A stretch of DNA of 58,640 nucleotides from CAVXNB01 sp963763085 (GCA_963763085.1 CAVXNB010000005.1:1-58640); one strand, 5' to 3'; positions 17,558 through 27,308 are shown, counted from the stretch's first letter. A program made the numbers and translations. Notes: generated by a model not told the origin, from the sequence alone.

Positions 17558-19291
17558 ATGCCGCAAGGTCATGTCGATGCTGCCCGGCCGAGCGACCCGT
17601 CGGCGAGCTCGCCGAACGCGGCCGCCGCTTTGAAGGCGACGCTCGAGGCGCTCGGCGTCGAGTACCTGTTCGGCATGGAGTCGCCGCCCGCGCTGCACGC
17701 CGAGCTGGAAGCGGCCGGCGGCGGCATCCGGGCGATCACCATCCGGGACGAACGGTCGGGTGCGTTCATGGCCGACGGTTACGCGAAGGTGAGCGGGAAG
17801 CCGGGGGTCTGCGGCGTGTCGGGCGTCGGCGCGACGAACATGGTGCAAGGGATCATCGAGTCCTACTTGTCGTCCACGCCAGTCGTGCTGCTCGTCGAGG
17901 AGGGATCGGGCACGACGCGGCACCGCAACGACCTGCAGGACATCGACCGCGGACCCATCTTCGCTTCGATCACGAAGTGGGTGGGCCAGCTGGAAGTGCC
18001 GGCCCGCATCCCCGACCTCATCGCCCACGGGTTCCGTGTCGCGACGACCGGGCGCCCCGGGCCCGTGTACATCGGCTGTCCGTGGGACGTCGTGTCGTCC
18101 GAGCCCGTTGACGTCCCGCTGCTCGAGCTGGCGCCGTCGGTGTACCCGGCCGCCCGGGTCGCCCCCGACCCAGAGCTCGTCGAGAATGCCGTGCGCCTTC
18201 TCCGGTCGGCCGAACGCCCGGTCGTCATCGCCGGCGGCGGCGTGCTGACCTCCCGGGCCGAGGAGGAGGTCCTGGCGCTGGTGAAGTCGCTCGGCGCGCC
18301 ACTGGCCGTCACACCGTCCGGCAAGGGGGCGATCGACGAGGACGACGCCTTGTTCGCAGGCGTCGTCGGCAGCTACACGAGCGGGACAGGGGGCGGCGGC
18401 GCCATAGCGCACAAAGTTGTCCTCAAGGCCGATCTCGTCGTCCTCATCGGCACCAAGACGAGTTCTGGGGCGACGGCGAACTGGACGCTCCCGGACCCCG
18501 GTCAGGAGATCATTCACATCGACATCGATCCGGCCGAGATCGGGCGCAACTACCCACGCTCGATCCCGCTCGTAGGCGACGCCAAACTCGCCGTCGCAGT
18601 GCTCGTGGCGGCTCTCGGCACCCGGGATGCTGCGCGTCGCGAACCGCCGCCGGCCAAGAGCTGGGCGGAAGGGCTACTGGCAAGCCGGCGGGACGCCGCC
18701 TGGCCGGCGGCTTCGCGATCCGGTAGCGACAGAGGGGTCGACCCGGAGGTCATCTTCACCGAGCTGCAAGAGCGGATCGACGAACGAACCCGCATCGTCG
18801 GCGATGCCGGCTACTCCACAGCGTGGGCGCTGGACCGGTTGCGGGTGCATGGGGGTGGGCGTCGTTTCTTGGGGCCTCGCGCGTACGGAACGCTCGGCTA
18901 CGGCCTGCCTGCGGCCATCGGGGCCAAGCTCGCCGACCCATCGTCCACTGTCGTCTGCATCAGCGGCGACGGCGGCATCGCCTTCTCGCTCGCCGAGCTG
19001 GAGACGGCCGCCCGTTACGGAGTCGCTGTGACGACCATCGTGTTCAACAATTCCTCACTCGCATGGTCGCGTCACTACAACCGGCACTTCTACGGATACG
19101 ACGGAGCCACCGACTTTCTCGACGTGGACTACGGCGCGGTCGCGCGGGGCCTCGGCTGCGAGGGCGTCCACGTCGCGAGAGCAGAGGACTTCGTCGACGC
19201 CCTCGACAAGGCGCTCCGTTCGGACGTGACGACGCTCATCGACGTCCAAGTGGATCCCGACACCCGGCCACCAGTCGACATGTTCGGCTGA
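17558..19291 (+). CDS. Thiamine-diphosphate-dependent enzyme, acetolactate-synthase-like
   Basis: A 577-residue uninterrupted protein of the ThDP family with all three domains. The PYR domain has IRDERSGAFMADGYAKVSG with the activating Glu. The central domain has RPVVIAGGGVL and GQEIIHIDIDPAEIGRNYP. The PP domain has the ThDP motif starting SGDGGIAFSL and ending IVFNNSS. Family reactions include carboligation and decarboxylation of 2-oxo acids and cleavage of oxalyl- or hydroxyacyl-CoA; no small regulatory subunit is nearby, which argues against true acetolactate synthase. It is divergent from the ferredoxin reductase and convergent with the ABC transporter operon. It resembles the ThDP enzyme at 36328 only distantly. 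Confidence 0.85.
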   Translation: MPQGHVDAARPSDPSASSPNAAAALKATLEALGVEYLFGMESPPALHAELEAAGGGIRAITIRDERSGAFMADGYAKVSGKPGVCGVSGVGATNMVQGIIESYLSSTPVVLLVEEGSGTTRHRNDLQDIDRGPIFASITKWVGQLEVPARIPDLIAHGFRVATTGRPGPVYIGCPWDVVSSEPVDVPLLELAPSVYPAARVAPDPELVENAVRLLRSAERPVVIAGGGVLTSRAEEEVLALVKSLGAPLAVTPSGKGAIDEDDALFAGVVGSYTSGTGGGGAIAHKVVLKADLVVLIGTKTSSGATANWTLPDPGQEIIHIDIDPAEIGRNYPRSIPLVGDAKLAVAVLVAALGTRDAARREPPPAKSWAEGLLASRRDAAWPAASRSGSDRGVDPEVIFTELQERIDERTRIVGDAGYSTAWALDRLRVHGGGRRFLGPRAYGTLGYGLPAAIGAKLADPSSTVVCISGDGGIAFSLAELETAARYGVAVTTIVFNNSSLAWSRHYNRHFYGYDGATDFLDVDYGAVARGLGCEGVHVARAEDFVDALDKALRSDVTTLIDVQVDPDTRPPVDMFG

Positions 19292-19337
19292 CTCCGCCGG
19301 CGGGCCGGTCAGCCGCGGCATGCGCAGCGCCGCTCGC

Positions 19338-20417
19338 TCAGGTCGCGACGGCTTCTGTCTGCTGTTGTGAGCCGGCCTGCACACCGTCCGCGAAATGGCA
19401 CGCGGCCATGTGGGCCCCGTTGCCGGCGGCGTCCCCGACCCGCACGAGCACGGGAGCGACGCGGCGACAGATGTCCTGGCTGTAGCTGCAGCGCGGGTGG
19501 AAGTGACAGCCGGCCGGGGGCGCGTCCGGGCTCGGGATCTCGCCCGGAAGGAGGAGCTGGCGGCGCACCGTCCGCGAGGACCGCTCCGGGTCGGGCGCGA
19601 CGGCGAGCAGCGCCTTGGTGTACGGGTGGGCGGGCTGCGCGATGACGTCCTTGGTGTCACCGTGCTCGACGACCCTGCCCAGGTACATGACAGCCACCTC
19701 GTCCGCCGACGTGGCGACGAGCGAGAGGTTGTGACTGATCAGCACGACCGTCAGGCCCATGCGCTCGCGCAAGTCGGCGATCAAGTTGACGGTTGCCGCT
19801 GCCGAGGATGCGTCGAGCCCCGCCGTCGGCTCGTCCGCGACCACGAGGTCGGGCTCGAGCGCCAAGGCTCGGGCTATGCCGACCCGGCGCGCCTGACCGC
19901 CTGAGACCTGGCCCGGATAGGCGGAGGTCAGCGTCGCGGGCAAGCCGACCGCGTCGAGGAGCTCCTCGGCGCTGCGGCGCTGCGCCGGTGGCAGCTTGTG
20001 GATCACGTACGGCTCGGTTACGAGCGAACCGATCTGCATCCGGGGGGAAAGGCTCGCATAGGCGTTCTGGAAGATCATCTGAGCGCGGCGGCGAAACGCC
20101 TTGGCCTCGGCCGCCGTCATCCTGGTCACGTCGCGTCCCGCGAACCGGATGGTTCCCCCTGTCGGCTCGAGCAGCTTCACGACGGCTTCGCCGAGGGTCG
20201 TCTTGCCGGAGCCCGACTCGCCGACGATGCCGAGGACTCGGCTGCGTCTCAACGTCAGGGTGACCCCGTCGACTGCACGCACGGGAGGTTTGGGAGCGCG
20301 GACGAACCGCCTCGAACCGCCGAAATGGACGGCCAGCTGGTCCAGCTCGAGGAGCGGCTCGTCCGGGTCGGCCGGCGGGACGACCGGAGCGCCACCTGGC
20401 TGAGGCGGAGCCGGCAT
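19338..20417 (-). CDS. Dipeptide/oligopeptide-type ABC transporter ATPase (OppF/DppF-like)
   Basis: Cytoplasmic ATPase with Walker A GESGSGKTTL, the Q-loop MIFQNAYASLSPRM, signature QVSGGQARRVGIARAL, Walker B LVVADEPTAGLD and H-loop VLISHNLS. The C-terminal oligopeptide-type extension carries the cysteine pattern CHFHPRC...C...C that may bind a cluster in this family. The preferred start is ATG 20417, 50 bases after the stop of the upstream ATPase; an earlier overlapping start is possible. It is the last gene of a five-gene minus-strand importer operon (binding protein, two permeases, two ATPases). Confidence 0.92.
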   Translation of the reverse strand: MPAPPQPGGAPVVPPADPDEPLLELDQLAVHFGGSRRFVRAPKPPVRAVDGVTLTLRRSRVLGIVGESGSGKTTLGEAVVKLLEPTGGTIRFAGRDVTRMTAAEAKAFRRRAQMIFQNAYASLSPRMQIGSLVTEPYVIHKLPPAQRRSAEELLDAVGLPATLTSAYPGQVSGGQARRVGIARALALEPDLVVADEPTAGLDASSAAATVNLIADLRERMGLTVVLISHNLSLVATSADEVAVMYLGRVVEHGDTKDVIAQPAHPYTKALLAVAPDPERSSRTVRRQLLLPGEIPSPDAPPAGCHFHPRCSYSQDICRRVAPVLVRVGDAAGNGAHMAACHFADGVQAGSQQQTEAVAT

Positions 20418-20467
20418 GGCGCGCAGCCGCCAGTCGTCCAGCGACGGCTTCGTGGCCCACTTGGCGC

Positions 20468-21445
20468 TCAGCCGGGTGCATAAGCGAAACAACGCACCGC
20501 GCCCGACACGTCCGCATACAGCTCCGGCGCCGTCTCGGCGCACTCCGGCTTCGCGCAGATGCAGCGCGGCGCGAACCCACACGCCGGGATCGGCTCGGCT
20601 GCCGAGGGCACCCGCCCCGCGATGGCACACAGCCGCTGCCCGCGGCTTCGCCGGTTCGGCACAGACGCGTCGAGCGCCTGGGTGTAGGGGTGGCGGGGCT
20701 TGGCGAGCACAGCCTCTCCGTCGACTTCCTCCACGACCCTCCCGGCGTACATCACCGCGACCCGGTCACAGAGCTGCGACACGACGCCGAGGTCGTGCGA
20801 TATGAACATCATCGAGGTGCCGTGGTCGTCGCGCAGGCGGAGGAGCAGCTCGAGGATTTGCGCCTCGAGGGTCACGTCGAGCGCCGAGGTCGCCTCGTCG
20901 GCGACGATCACCTTCGGCTCGAACAACAGCGCCATGGCGATGGCGACACGTTGGCGCATGCCGCCGGAGAGCTCGTGCGGGTACCGGTCGAAGGTCTGGT
21001 CCGGCTTGGGCAGCCCCACCTCGGCGAGTCGTTCGACGGCGTTGCGCCGCAGCGTCGCGCGTGGTTCTCTGCGCCGCGTGGCGTGCGCCCGCTGAACCTG
21101 GAGAAGCTGGCTCCCGACCGTAAGGCGCGTGTTCAGGCTCGTCGTCGGATCCTGGAAGATCATGGCGATGTCGCGGCCGCGCACCGAGCGCATCTCCTCG
21201 GCCGACAGGGCGGCCAGGTCGTGACCCTCGAGACTCACGCTGCCGCCGAGAACGCGTCCGTTGACGGGCAGGAGCCGCAGCATCGTCATGCCGAGGGTCG
21301 ACTTGCCGCATCCCGACTCGCCGACGACGCCGAGGATCTCGGCGGGCCGCAGCGAAAGGCTGACGTCGTCGAGCGCGAGGTGCCTGGCGTTCTCCGTCCG
21401 GTAGGCGACCGAGAGCCGGTCGATGGCGAGCACGGGGCTAGACAT
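20468..21445 (-). CDS. Dipeptide/oligopeptide-type ABC transporter ATPase (OppD/DppD-like)
   Basis: Walker A GESGCGKSTLG, Q-loop MIFQDPTTSLNTRLTVG, signature ELSGGMRQRVAIAMAL, Walker B VIVADEATSALD and H-loop MFISHDLG are all present. The C-terminus has CGFAPRCICAKPEC, the family's cysteine-rich end. In this copy the usual DEPT of the Walker B region is DEAT, which occurs in some members. The start ATG 21445 overlaps the end of the permease gene by eight bases. With the OppF-like ATPase it forms the motor of the importer. Confidence 0.93.
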   Translation of the reverse strand: MSSPVLAIDRLSVAYRTENARHLALDDVSLSLRPAEILGVVGESGCGKSTLGMTMLRLLPVNGRVLGGSVSLEGHDLAALSAEEMRSVRGRDIAMIFQDPTTSLNTRLTVGSQLLQVQRAHATRRREPRATLRRNAVERLAEVGLPKPDQTFDRYPHELSGGMRQRVAIAMALLFEPKVIVADEATSALDVTLEAQILELLLRLRDDHGTSMMFISHDLGVVSQLCDRVAVMYAGRVVEEVDGEAVLAKPRHPYTQALDASVPNRRSRGQRLCAIAGRVPSAAEPIPACGFAPRCICAKPECAETAPELYADVSGAVRCFAYAPG

Positions 21446-22382
21446 CGAGGTTCGCGTTTCGCCAGCCGAACATCCGCCGGGGCGGCCTGTAGCGAGGGTC
21501 CATGGCGTTGCGCATGGTCTCCCCGAGAACGGTGAACGCCGTCGTCAGGATGATGAGCCCGGCGATCGGTCCGATGATCTCCCACGGGGACGTGCCGATG
21601 TAGGTGAAGCCGTCGTTCAGCATGACGCCCCAGTCCGGCGTCGGTGGCTGCACTCCCAGGCCTAGGAAGGCCAGTCCGGCCTCGATGGCGACCGCACCCG
21701 GTATGTCCATCGCGACGACGATCAACAGCGGCGGCAGGACGTTGGGAAGGATGTGAAGTCGCAGCAGCCGGCCCCGCGAGGCGCCGAGCGAGCGCTCCGC
21801 CTTGACGTAGTGGTTCTTCTTCTCCGACAGCGTCTGGGCTCGCATCAGCCGCCCGTAGTAAGGCACGAGGGCCAGGCCGATGACGAAGTCGACGCTTCTC
21901 ACCGACGGGCCGAGCAGCGACAGCAGCGCCAGGGCGAGGATCACCGCCGGGAAGGAGATCAGGGTGTCGAAGACCACGACCAGCACCCTGTCGACCGACC
22001 CGCCGAGGTAACCGGCGCCGATGCCCAGTGTCGACCCGACGACGAAGGCGATCAGGACCGAGGGCAACGCCACCTCGAGCGCCACCCGGGTGCCGTACAA
22101 CACACGCGAGAGGTTGTCCCGGCCGAGGGAGTCGGTGCCGAGCAGGTGGTTCCAGCTCGGGCCGGCCAGCATGTGGGTGACGTTGATCGTGTCGGGGTTG
22201 TACGGCGCGATGAGCGGGGCGAAGATCGCCGCCAGGACGAGGAGGAGGATCACGACCAGAGCGGTGGAAGCGGCCGGCCGGCGGAGCACGTCGCGGGCGA
22301 ACGAGCGGAGCCCTCGCGGCTGGTAGAGGGTCGGAGAGGCGGTGTCGCCGATGAGCGCCTGCTGTGTCGCCTGGACCGACAC
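21438..22382 (-). CDS. ABC transporter permease, DppC/OppC type
   Basis: An integral membrane protein of 314 residues. It has an N-terminal cytoplasmic part, a first membrane helix (ALVVILLLVLAAIFAPLIAPY), the LLGTDSLGRDNLSRVLYG block conserved in DppC-type subunits, several further helices and the EAA-loop region (KAERSLGASRGRLLRLHILPN). It starts at GTG 22382, inside TAGTG with the stop of the other permease, so the two are translationally coupled. It forms the membrane channel with the DppB-type permease. Confidence 0.94.
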   Translation of the reverse strand: MSVQATQQALIGDTASPTLYQPRGLRSFARDVLRRPAASTALVVILLLVLAAIFAPLIAPYNPDTINVTHMLAGPSWNHLLGTDSLGRDNLSRVLYGTRVALEVALPSVLIAFVVGSTLGIGAGYLGGSVDRVLVVVFDTLISFPAVILALALLSLLGPSVRSVDFVIGLALVPYYGRLMRAQTLSEKKNHYVKAERSLGASRGRLLRLHILPNVLPPLLIVVAMDIPGAVAIEAGLAFLGLGVQPPTPDWGVMLNDGFTYIGTSPWEIIGPIAGLIILTTAFTVLGETMRNAMDPRYRPPRRMFGWRNANLDV

Positions 22383-23344
22383 TAGATGAACACCTCGTCA
22401 CGCGCTTCGAGGCGCATCCGTGGATCGAGCCAGCGATACCCGACGTCGGCGAGAAGGTTGCCGAGGATGAAGCCGACGGCGTAGATGAGGACGCATGCCC
22501 GCACGACCGGCCAGTCGCGATTGCCGATGCCGGACACCGCCAGGTTGCCGAGCCCGGTCCGGCCGAAGATGGCCTCGACGTAGACCGTGCCGGCGAGGAC
22601 GTATCCCAACATCAGGCCGAAGAGGGCCATCACCGGGACGAGGGCGTTCTTCAGCACGACGCGGTAGCGGATCACGCGCTCCTTGACGCCGTACGCCCGT
22701 GACGTGCGGACGAAGGGCTGGTCCAGAACCTCGAGCATGCTGGCACGCACGAGTCGGGCCAGGTACGCCCACCAGGCCGCCGACAGCGCCACGGCCGGCA
22801 GGATCAGCCGCTCCGAGTAACCGCCGAAATCCGACAGGCTGCCCGCCCCGAGGGCCGGGAGCATGTGCACCTGGACCGCGAACAACAGCAGCAGCAACAG
22901 GCCGACGACGTACACCGGAGTGCTCAGCAGGATCATCGACGTGCCGCGGATCAAACCGTCGACGACCCCCCCTTCGCGGACGGCACCGATGATGCCGAGA
23001 GGGACGCCGACGACCATGGCGAGCAGGACGCTCGCGAGCGTCAGTATGGCGGTGTTCACGAGCGGCGCCCCGATCTCCGAGGAGACCGGGGCCTGGCTGA
23101 TGAAGTCCGTCCCGAGATTCCCGTGAACCACCCCCCAGAGGAAGTCCCAGACCTGTTGCCAGATCGGCTCGTCGAGCCCCATCGTGCGGCGAACCTCGGC
23201 GATCAGCTGCGGGGTCGCGTGCGTGCCGAGGATGATCCGGGCCGGATCCCCGGGGACGAGGTGCACCAGCACGGCGAGGATCACCATGATCGCTATGACG
23301 ACTACGGCAGCGAGGCCGACCCGCTTTGCGAGGTACAGGACCAC
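22382..23344 (-). CDS. ABC transporter permease, DppB/OppB type
   Basis: A 320-residue permease with the family's N-terminal helix (KRVGLAAVVVIAIMVILAVL), the LVPGDPARIILG block, GLDEPIWQQVWDFLWG, and the EAA loop (RTSRAYGVKERVIRYRVVLKN), followed by ALVPVMALFGLMLGYVLAG and AIFGRTGLG. It starts at a GTG six bases after the binding-protein stop and ends one base into the next permease. This is the standard gene order of a dipeptide/oligopeptide importer. Confidence 0.94.
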   Translation of the reverse strand: MVLYLAKRVGLAAVVVIAIMVILAVLVHLVPGDPARIILGTHATPQLIAEVRRTMGLDEPIWQQVWDFLWGVVHGNLGTDFISQAPVSSEIGAPLVNTAILTLASVLLAMVVGVPLGIIGAVREGGVVDGLIRGTSMILLSTPVYVVGLLLLLLFAVQVHMLPALGAGSLSDFGGYSERLILPAVALSAAWWAYLARLVRASMLEVLDQPFVRTSRAYGVKERVIRYRVVLKNALVPVMALFGLMLGYVLAGTVYVEAIFGRTGLGNLAVSGIGNRDWPVVRACVLIYAVGFILGNLLADVGYRWLDPRMRLEARDEVFI

Positions 23345-23350
23345 AAGGTG

Positions 23351-25078
23351 CTACACGGCGCGGAAGTAGTTCAGCAGGAAGTAACCCCCGCCGTCGAAGG
23401 CCGCCTGGACCTTCGACGTGCTCGCCGCGTACCCGATCGCGCTGCTGATCCAGACGTAGGACACCGCTTCGTCGACCAGTTTCTGCATCTGGATGCAGAT
23501 GGCGTCACGCGTCGCGACGTCGGAAGTACGGCCCAGCGCCTGTTCGAGGGCGCTGTACTTAGGGCTGCACCACGACGCGTAGTTCCAAACGCCGATCTGG
23601 CTGCAGGTGAACCACTCGAGCTGGTAATACGGGTCGGGCGCACCGTTGTACGCATTCCAAACCAAAGAGCCGTAGCCGGCCTTGGAGACGTAGTTGTCCG
23701 GCGGGGTCTCGATGATGTTCACGGTGATGCCGGCGTCATTGAGGTTCGACTGGATCACCTGCATGACGTCGTTCGGGGAGCCCCCGAGCGTCGTGATCTC
23801 GGGTGCGGCGATCTCGAGCGTGAGGCCCGAAACGCCGGCTGCGGCGAGAAGTGACTTCGCCATGGCCACGTCCCGCGTGTACTCCGGGGCGGCCGCCCAG
23901 TAACCCTGACCCATCTCCTTGGCGATCAACGAGTTCAACCGGGCGGAGAGCGGTAGTTGGTTCGCCTGGATGATCTCGGGGATGTCGAGAGCCGCACGGA
24001 CGGCCTGGCGCACCCTTATGTCTTTCAGTTTCGAATTCTGCACGTCGAGCGCCAGGAAGAAGTAGGTGAGGGGGATCGGAGGCTCGTACGTGCGGAACGA
24101 GCTGTCGGTCTTGAGCTTCGCGATGTCCAGCGGTCCGAGGTTCGGCGTGAAATCGATCTCGCCGCTCTGCAGCCCGACGGTGAGCGCTTCGCCCTTCGGC
24201 AACGAGTTCAGCGGTGCCAGGACCATCTTTATCTCGTCGAAATCGTTCGAAGTCCCGAGGGCGGCATTTGCGTGGCCGTATCCCGCGAAACGTTGCAGCA
24301 CCATCTCGGAGTTCGGCGTGTAACTCGCGACTTCGTAGGGCCCGGTGCCGATCGGGTGCACGGGCCAGGCCGAGCGGTACTTCTCCACCGCCTTCTCCGG
24401 CAGGATCAGGCCGCTCGTCGCGAACGGCAGCGTGATCGTCTCGAAGGGGGTGAAGGGTTGGTCGAAGACGATCTGGCCGGTGTACTTGCCCGTGACCTTG
24501 ACCTCGCGCATGCCGGGCATGTCGCCGGCGTAATACGACACGGCACTCTTCGGCGCACCTGGGTAGAGCTTCTGGATGCCGGCGCACCGTTCGAACGAGT
24601 ACTTCACGTCGGAGGCGGTCAGCTCCCCGAAACCATGGTGGAATTCGATGCCCTGCTTGAGCGTGAAAGCGTAGGTCTTGCCGTCCGCGCTTTTCTCGAG
24701 CGACTCGGCGAGGAGGTTCTCCGCTGTCCAGCCGTGCGCAGGGTCATAGGTCGTGAGCCCTTCGTAGATGGAAGGGAAGGGCGGGTACGGGGCGTCCCAG
24801 TTGTTCGTCGCCGGGTCGTAATTCCCGCTGTCGCCGATCGGCCCGATGGCGAGCGTTGCGCTCTGGCTGCTCGGGTGGGTCGTAGTCGTACTGCCGGAGC
24901 TTCCCGAACTGCTGCTGCTGCAAGCGGCGAGGAACGCTGCCGCGGCCCCGAACGACAAGCCGAGGGCGGCGGCCCGGCGGAAGAACACACGCCGGTCGAT
25001 CCTCTCGGCAGCGGCTGCCTCGGCAAGCGCACGGAGTCCAACCGATTCGTGCGGTTGCATAGAGTCGACTTCGTCCAC
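23351..25078 (-). CDS. Extracellular solute-binding protein, family 5 (DppA/OppA-like), Tat lipoprotein
   Basis: GTG 25078 is preceded by GGAGGGGG. The N-terminus has a twin-arginine-like motif (IDRRVFFRRAAALG), a hydrophobic stretch and a lipobox ending at C53 (FLAAC), then a Ser/Thr linker, so the protein is a membrane-anchored lipoprotein facing outside. The mature part shows family-5 features: YEGLTTYDP, FTLKQGIEFHHGFGELTASD, GTGPYEVASYTPN and KDIRVRQAVRAALDIPEI. It heads the importer operon and defines its substrate, which the sequence does not tell; family members bind peptides, nickel, glycosides or modified amino acids. Confidence 0.93.
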   Translation of the reverse strand: MDEVDSMQPHESVGLRALAEAAAAERIDRRVFFRRAAALGLSFGAAAAFLAACSSSSSGSSGSTTTTHPSSQSATLAIGPIGDSGNYDPATNNWDAPYPPFPSIYEGLTTYDPAHGWTAENLLAESLEKSADGKTYAFTLKQGIEFHHGFGELTASDVKYSFERCAGIQKLYPGAPKSAVSYYAGDMPGMREVKVTGKYTGQIVFDQPFTPFETITLPFATSGLILPEKAVEKYRSAWPVHPIGTGPYEVASYTPNSEMVLQRFAGYGHANAALGTSNDFDEIKMVLAPLNSLPKGEALTVGLQSGEIDFTPNLGPLDIAKLKTDSSFRTYEPPIPLTYFFLALDVQNSKLKDIRVRQAVRAALDIPEIIQANQLPLSARLNSLIAKEMGQGYWAAAPEYTRDVAMAKSLLAAAGVSGLTLEIAAPEITTLGGSPNDVMQVIQSNLNDAGITVNIIETPPDNYVSKAGYGSLVWNAYNGAPDPYYQLEWFTCSQIGVWNYASWCSPKYSALEQALGRTSDVATRDAICIQMQKLVDEAVSYVWISSAIGYAASTSKVQAAFDGGGYFLLNYFRAV

Positions 25079-25208
25079 TCTTCCCCCTCCCTCGCCAAAC
25101 GCGCCACCTGGCCGGCGCTTACCACGACCTCGTGGTCTGCGCCTTGAGTGAGCGTCCCTCCCGGCTGAGCGCAGCTTATATGACAGTTCAAACGCCCGGC
25201 GGTGGCCC

Positions 25209-27308
25209 TCAGCCGGCCCTTTGCCCCCCTCGAGATCGGAGCAACGGAAGGGGCCGGGAGTGCTCCCTCAGGTACGGCAACGGAATCGCCGGATCTCCCG
25301 AATCGATCTCGCGGGCGAGCCGGTGGCCGTCGAAGATGACCTCGGCGAGCAGTTGCGGGGCGACGCAATCCCCGATCCGGTAGACCGCCTCGACGCCCTC
25401 GGACGCGAGCGAGTCCTGATCGCCGGCGAGCTCGAGGTAGAGCGCCTCGTCCGAGAGGCGCTGCGTCACGAGGACGACGGCGTCGGTCTCGGCCTCCCAC
25501 GGCTCGCCGAACTCGTCGCGGCCCCTGAGCCCGCCCGGGGCGACCGCCTCGAGCTCGACTCCACGCTCGGTGCGGACTCCGAGCTCGTGCAGATGGCGCC
25601 GCAGGAGCGGGCCTTCGAGTGTCTCGTCCGACATCGGCGAGATCTGCCCGAGGCCGCTCACGAGGCGGACGAGGAAGCCTTCGAGGACGAGGAGCTCGGC
25701 CAGCCCGGCTCCCATGAAGTAACCCTCGCAGTCGTAGACGACGACCCGGCGGCCCGGGGGCCGCTTGCCGCCGAGCACGACCTGCTCGGGCGTGAGGCAG
25801 TAGGGAGTGCCGACGTCCGCGCCGGGAACCGGCCCGCGCGAACCCGGGCCGAGGCCGTCGCCCGCCCAATGGGCGCCCGTGGCCACGACGACGATCTCGG
25901 CCCCGTAGCGGCGGGCGGCCCCGGCGTCGAGCCGGGTGCGGGGGACGAACTCGACGTTCGAGAGCTTGTCGATCTGGATCTTCCTGTAGTTCACCACCCT
26001 TGCCCACTCGCCGAGCCCGGGCAGCCGCGGGATCCACCGCATCGATCCGCCCAGCTCCGGCTCTGCGTCGACGAGGTGGACCCGTCGCATCCCCCTCTTG
26101 CCGAGCACGATGGCGCACTCCATCCCGGCCGGTCCCGCTCCGATGACGAGCACGTCCCGCTCGGTGTTGGACGCCCTCTCGAAGCGTTCGGGATGCCAGC
26201 CCCTCCGGTACTCCTCGCCGGCGGTCGGGTTCTGCGTGCACCCCAGGTGGTACATGCCGCCCCGCCCCGTGCACTGGTTGTTGCCGGTGCACTCGCGGAT
26301 GTCGTCGAGGCGCCCTTCGGAGATCTTCTGCGGGAGGAAGGGATCCGCGATCGACTGCCGAGCCGATCCGATGATGTCGAAGGTACCGGCCCGCACGATG
26401 TCGGCCATCTTGTCGGGCGAGGTGAGCCGGGCCACGCCCACGATCGGCTTGGCCGTGACGGAACGGGCCTTCCCCGTCCACTCGAGCTGATAGCCCTCGG
26501 GGAAAAAGCGCGAAGACCCGCTGTCCTTGGACCACTCCGCGATCGAGCCCACGTTCACGTCCCAGAGGTCGACGAGGTGGTCGGCGAGGGCGATGAAGGC
26601 GAGGCCCTCCTCGAGAGGGACTCCGGCGGGCCCGAGCGCATCGACGGCAATGCGGCAGGCGATCGCGCAGCGCTCGCCTACGGCCGCCCGGACCTGCTCG
26701 AGGGTCTCCAGCCAGAAACGGGCCCGGTGCTCGAGGGAACCCCCGTATCCGTCGCTTCGCTGGTTGTAGAACGGCGAAAGGAACTGCATCGGCAGGTAGC
26801 TGTGCGCGCCGTACACGTAGACGATGTCGAAGCCGGCCCGCTCCGCTCGCGTCGCCGCCTCTGCCCACTCTCGTTGCACGCGCCGGATGTCGGATGCCTG
26901 CATCGCCTTCGGCGTGGCGAGCTGGTGATCCCCGGCGATCTGGGAGGGGGCGAGGGAAGCAAGGCGCGACTCCCGGTTGCGCGAGGCGGCGCCACCGTGG
27001 TGCAGCTCGACGCCGGCCAGAGCACCATGGGCGTGGACCTCGTCGCACATGATGCTCAGAGCACGCACGTCGTCGTCGTCCCAGAGCCGGCAGGGCGTCT
27101 CGGTCGCCTCGGGGCTGATCGAGCAGAACTCGGTGCAGACCGCGGCCCATCCGCCTTCAGCCTTCACCGCCCGGTGCCGCGCTTGTGACCACGGCTTCAC
27201 CACGCCGAATCCCGTGCAGTGGGGTACCTGGTAGAAGCGGTTCCTGAGAGTCTTCGGCCCGATCCTTATCGGCTCGAACAGGACGTCGTGGCGTGGGTCG
27301 CGGGCCAA
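25209..27308 (-). CDS. Trimethylamine-dehydrogenase-like FMN/FAD oxidoreductase, with altered Fe-S ligand
   Basis: A 699-residue protein with an N-terminal FMN TIM barrel of the old yellow enzyme class (DVLFEPIRIGPKTLRNRFYQVP, YGAHSYLPMQFLSPFYNQRS, DLWDVNVGS, GSARQSIADPFLP) and a C-terminal FAD/NAD-binding half (VLVIGAGPAGMECAIVLGKRG). This is the plan of trimethylamine, dimethylamine and N-methylproline demethylases and 2,4-dienoyl-CoA reductase. The cluster region reads C340-TGN-NQ-C346...C357, with Asn at the position of the usual second Cys. The start is TTG 27308, aligning with MARNPRHDVLFEP of the paralogue at 45631. It sits eleven bases behind HyuB in the same operon. Oxidative N-demethylation of an amine is the inferred role. 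Confidence 0.85.
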   Translation of the reverse strand: MARDPRHDVLFEPIRIGPKTLRNRFYQVPHCTGFGVVKPWSQARHRAVKAEGGWAAVCTEFCSISPEATETPCRLWDDDDVRALSIMCDEVHAHGALAGVELHHGGAASRNRESRLASLAPSQIAGDHQLATPKAMQASDIRRVQREWAEAATRAERAGFDIVYVYGAHSYLPMQFLSPFYNQRSDGYGGSLEHRARFWLETLEQVRAAVGERCAIACRIAVDALGPAGVPLEEGLAFIALADHLVDLWDVNVGSIAEWSKDSGSSRFFPEGYQLEWTGKARSVTAKPIVGVARLTSPDKMADIVRAGTFDIIGSARQSIADPFLPQKISEGRLDDIRECTGNNQCTGRGGMYHLGCTQNPTAGEEYRRGWHPERFERASNTERDVLVIGAGPAGMECAIVLGKRGMRRVHLVDAEPELGGSMRWIPRLPGLGEWARVVNYRKIQIDKLSNVEFVPRTRLDAGAARRYGAEIVVVATGAHWAGDGLGPGSRGPVPGADVGTPYCLTPEQVVLGGKRPPGRRVVVYDCEGYFMGAGLAELLVLEGFLVRLVSGLGQISPMSDETLEGPLLRRHLHELGVRTERGVELEAVAPGGLRGRDEFGEPWEAETDAVVLVTQRLSDEALYLELAGDQDSLASEGVEAVYRIGDCVAPQLLAEVIFDGHRLAREIDSGDPAIPLPYLREHSRPLPLLRSRGGQRAG

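Noticed and set aside
17558..19291. Biosynthetic acetolactate synthase (ilvB)
   Set aside because: No ilvN or ilvC nearby and the context is catabolic, so the specific name is not supported.
25221..27188. Plus-strand open frame of 655 codons
   Set aside because: Antisense shadow of the trimethylamine-dehydrogenase-like gene; no recognisable protein features.
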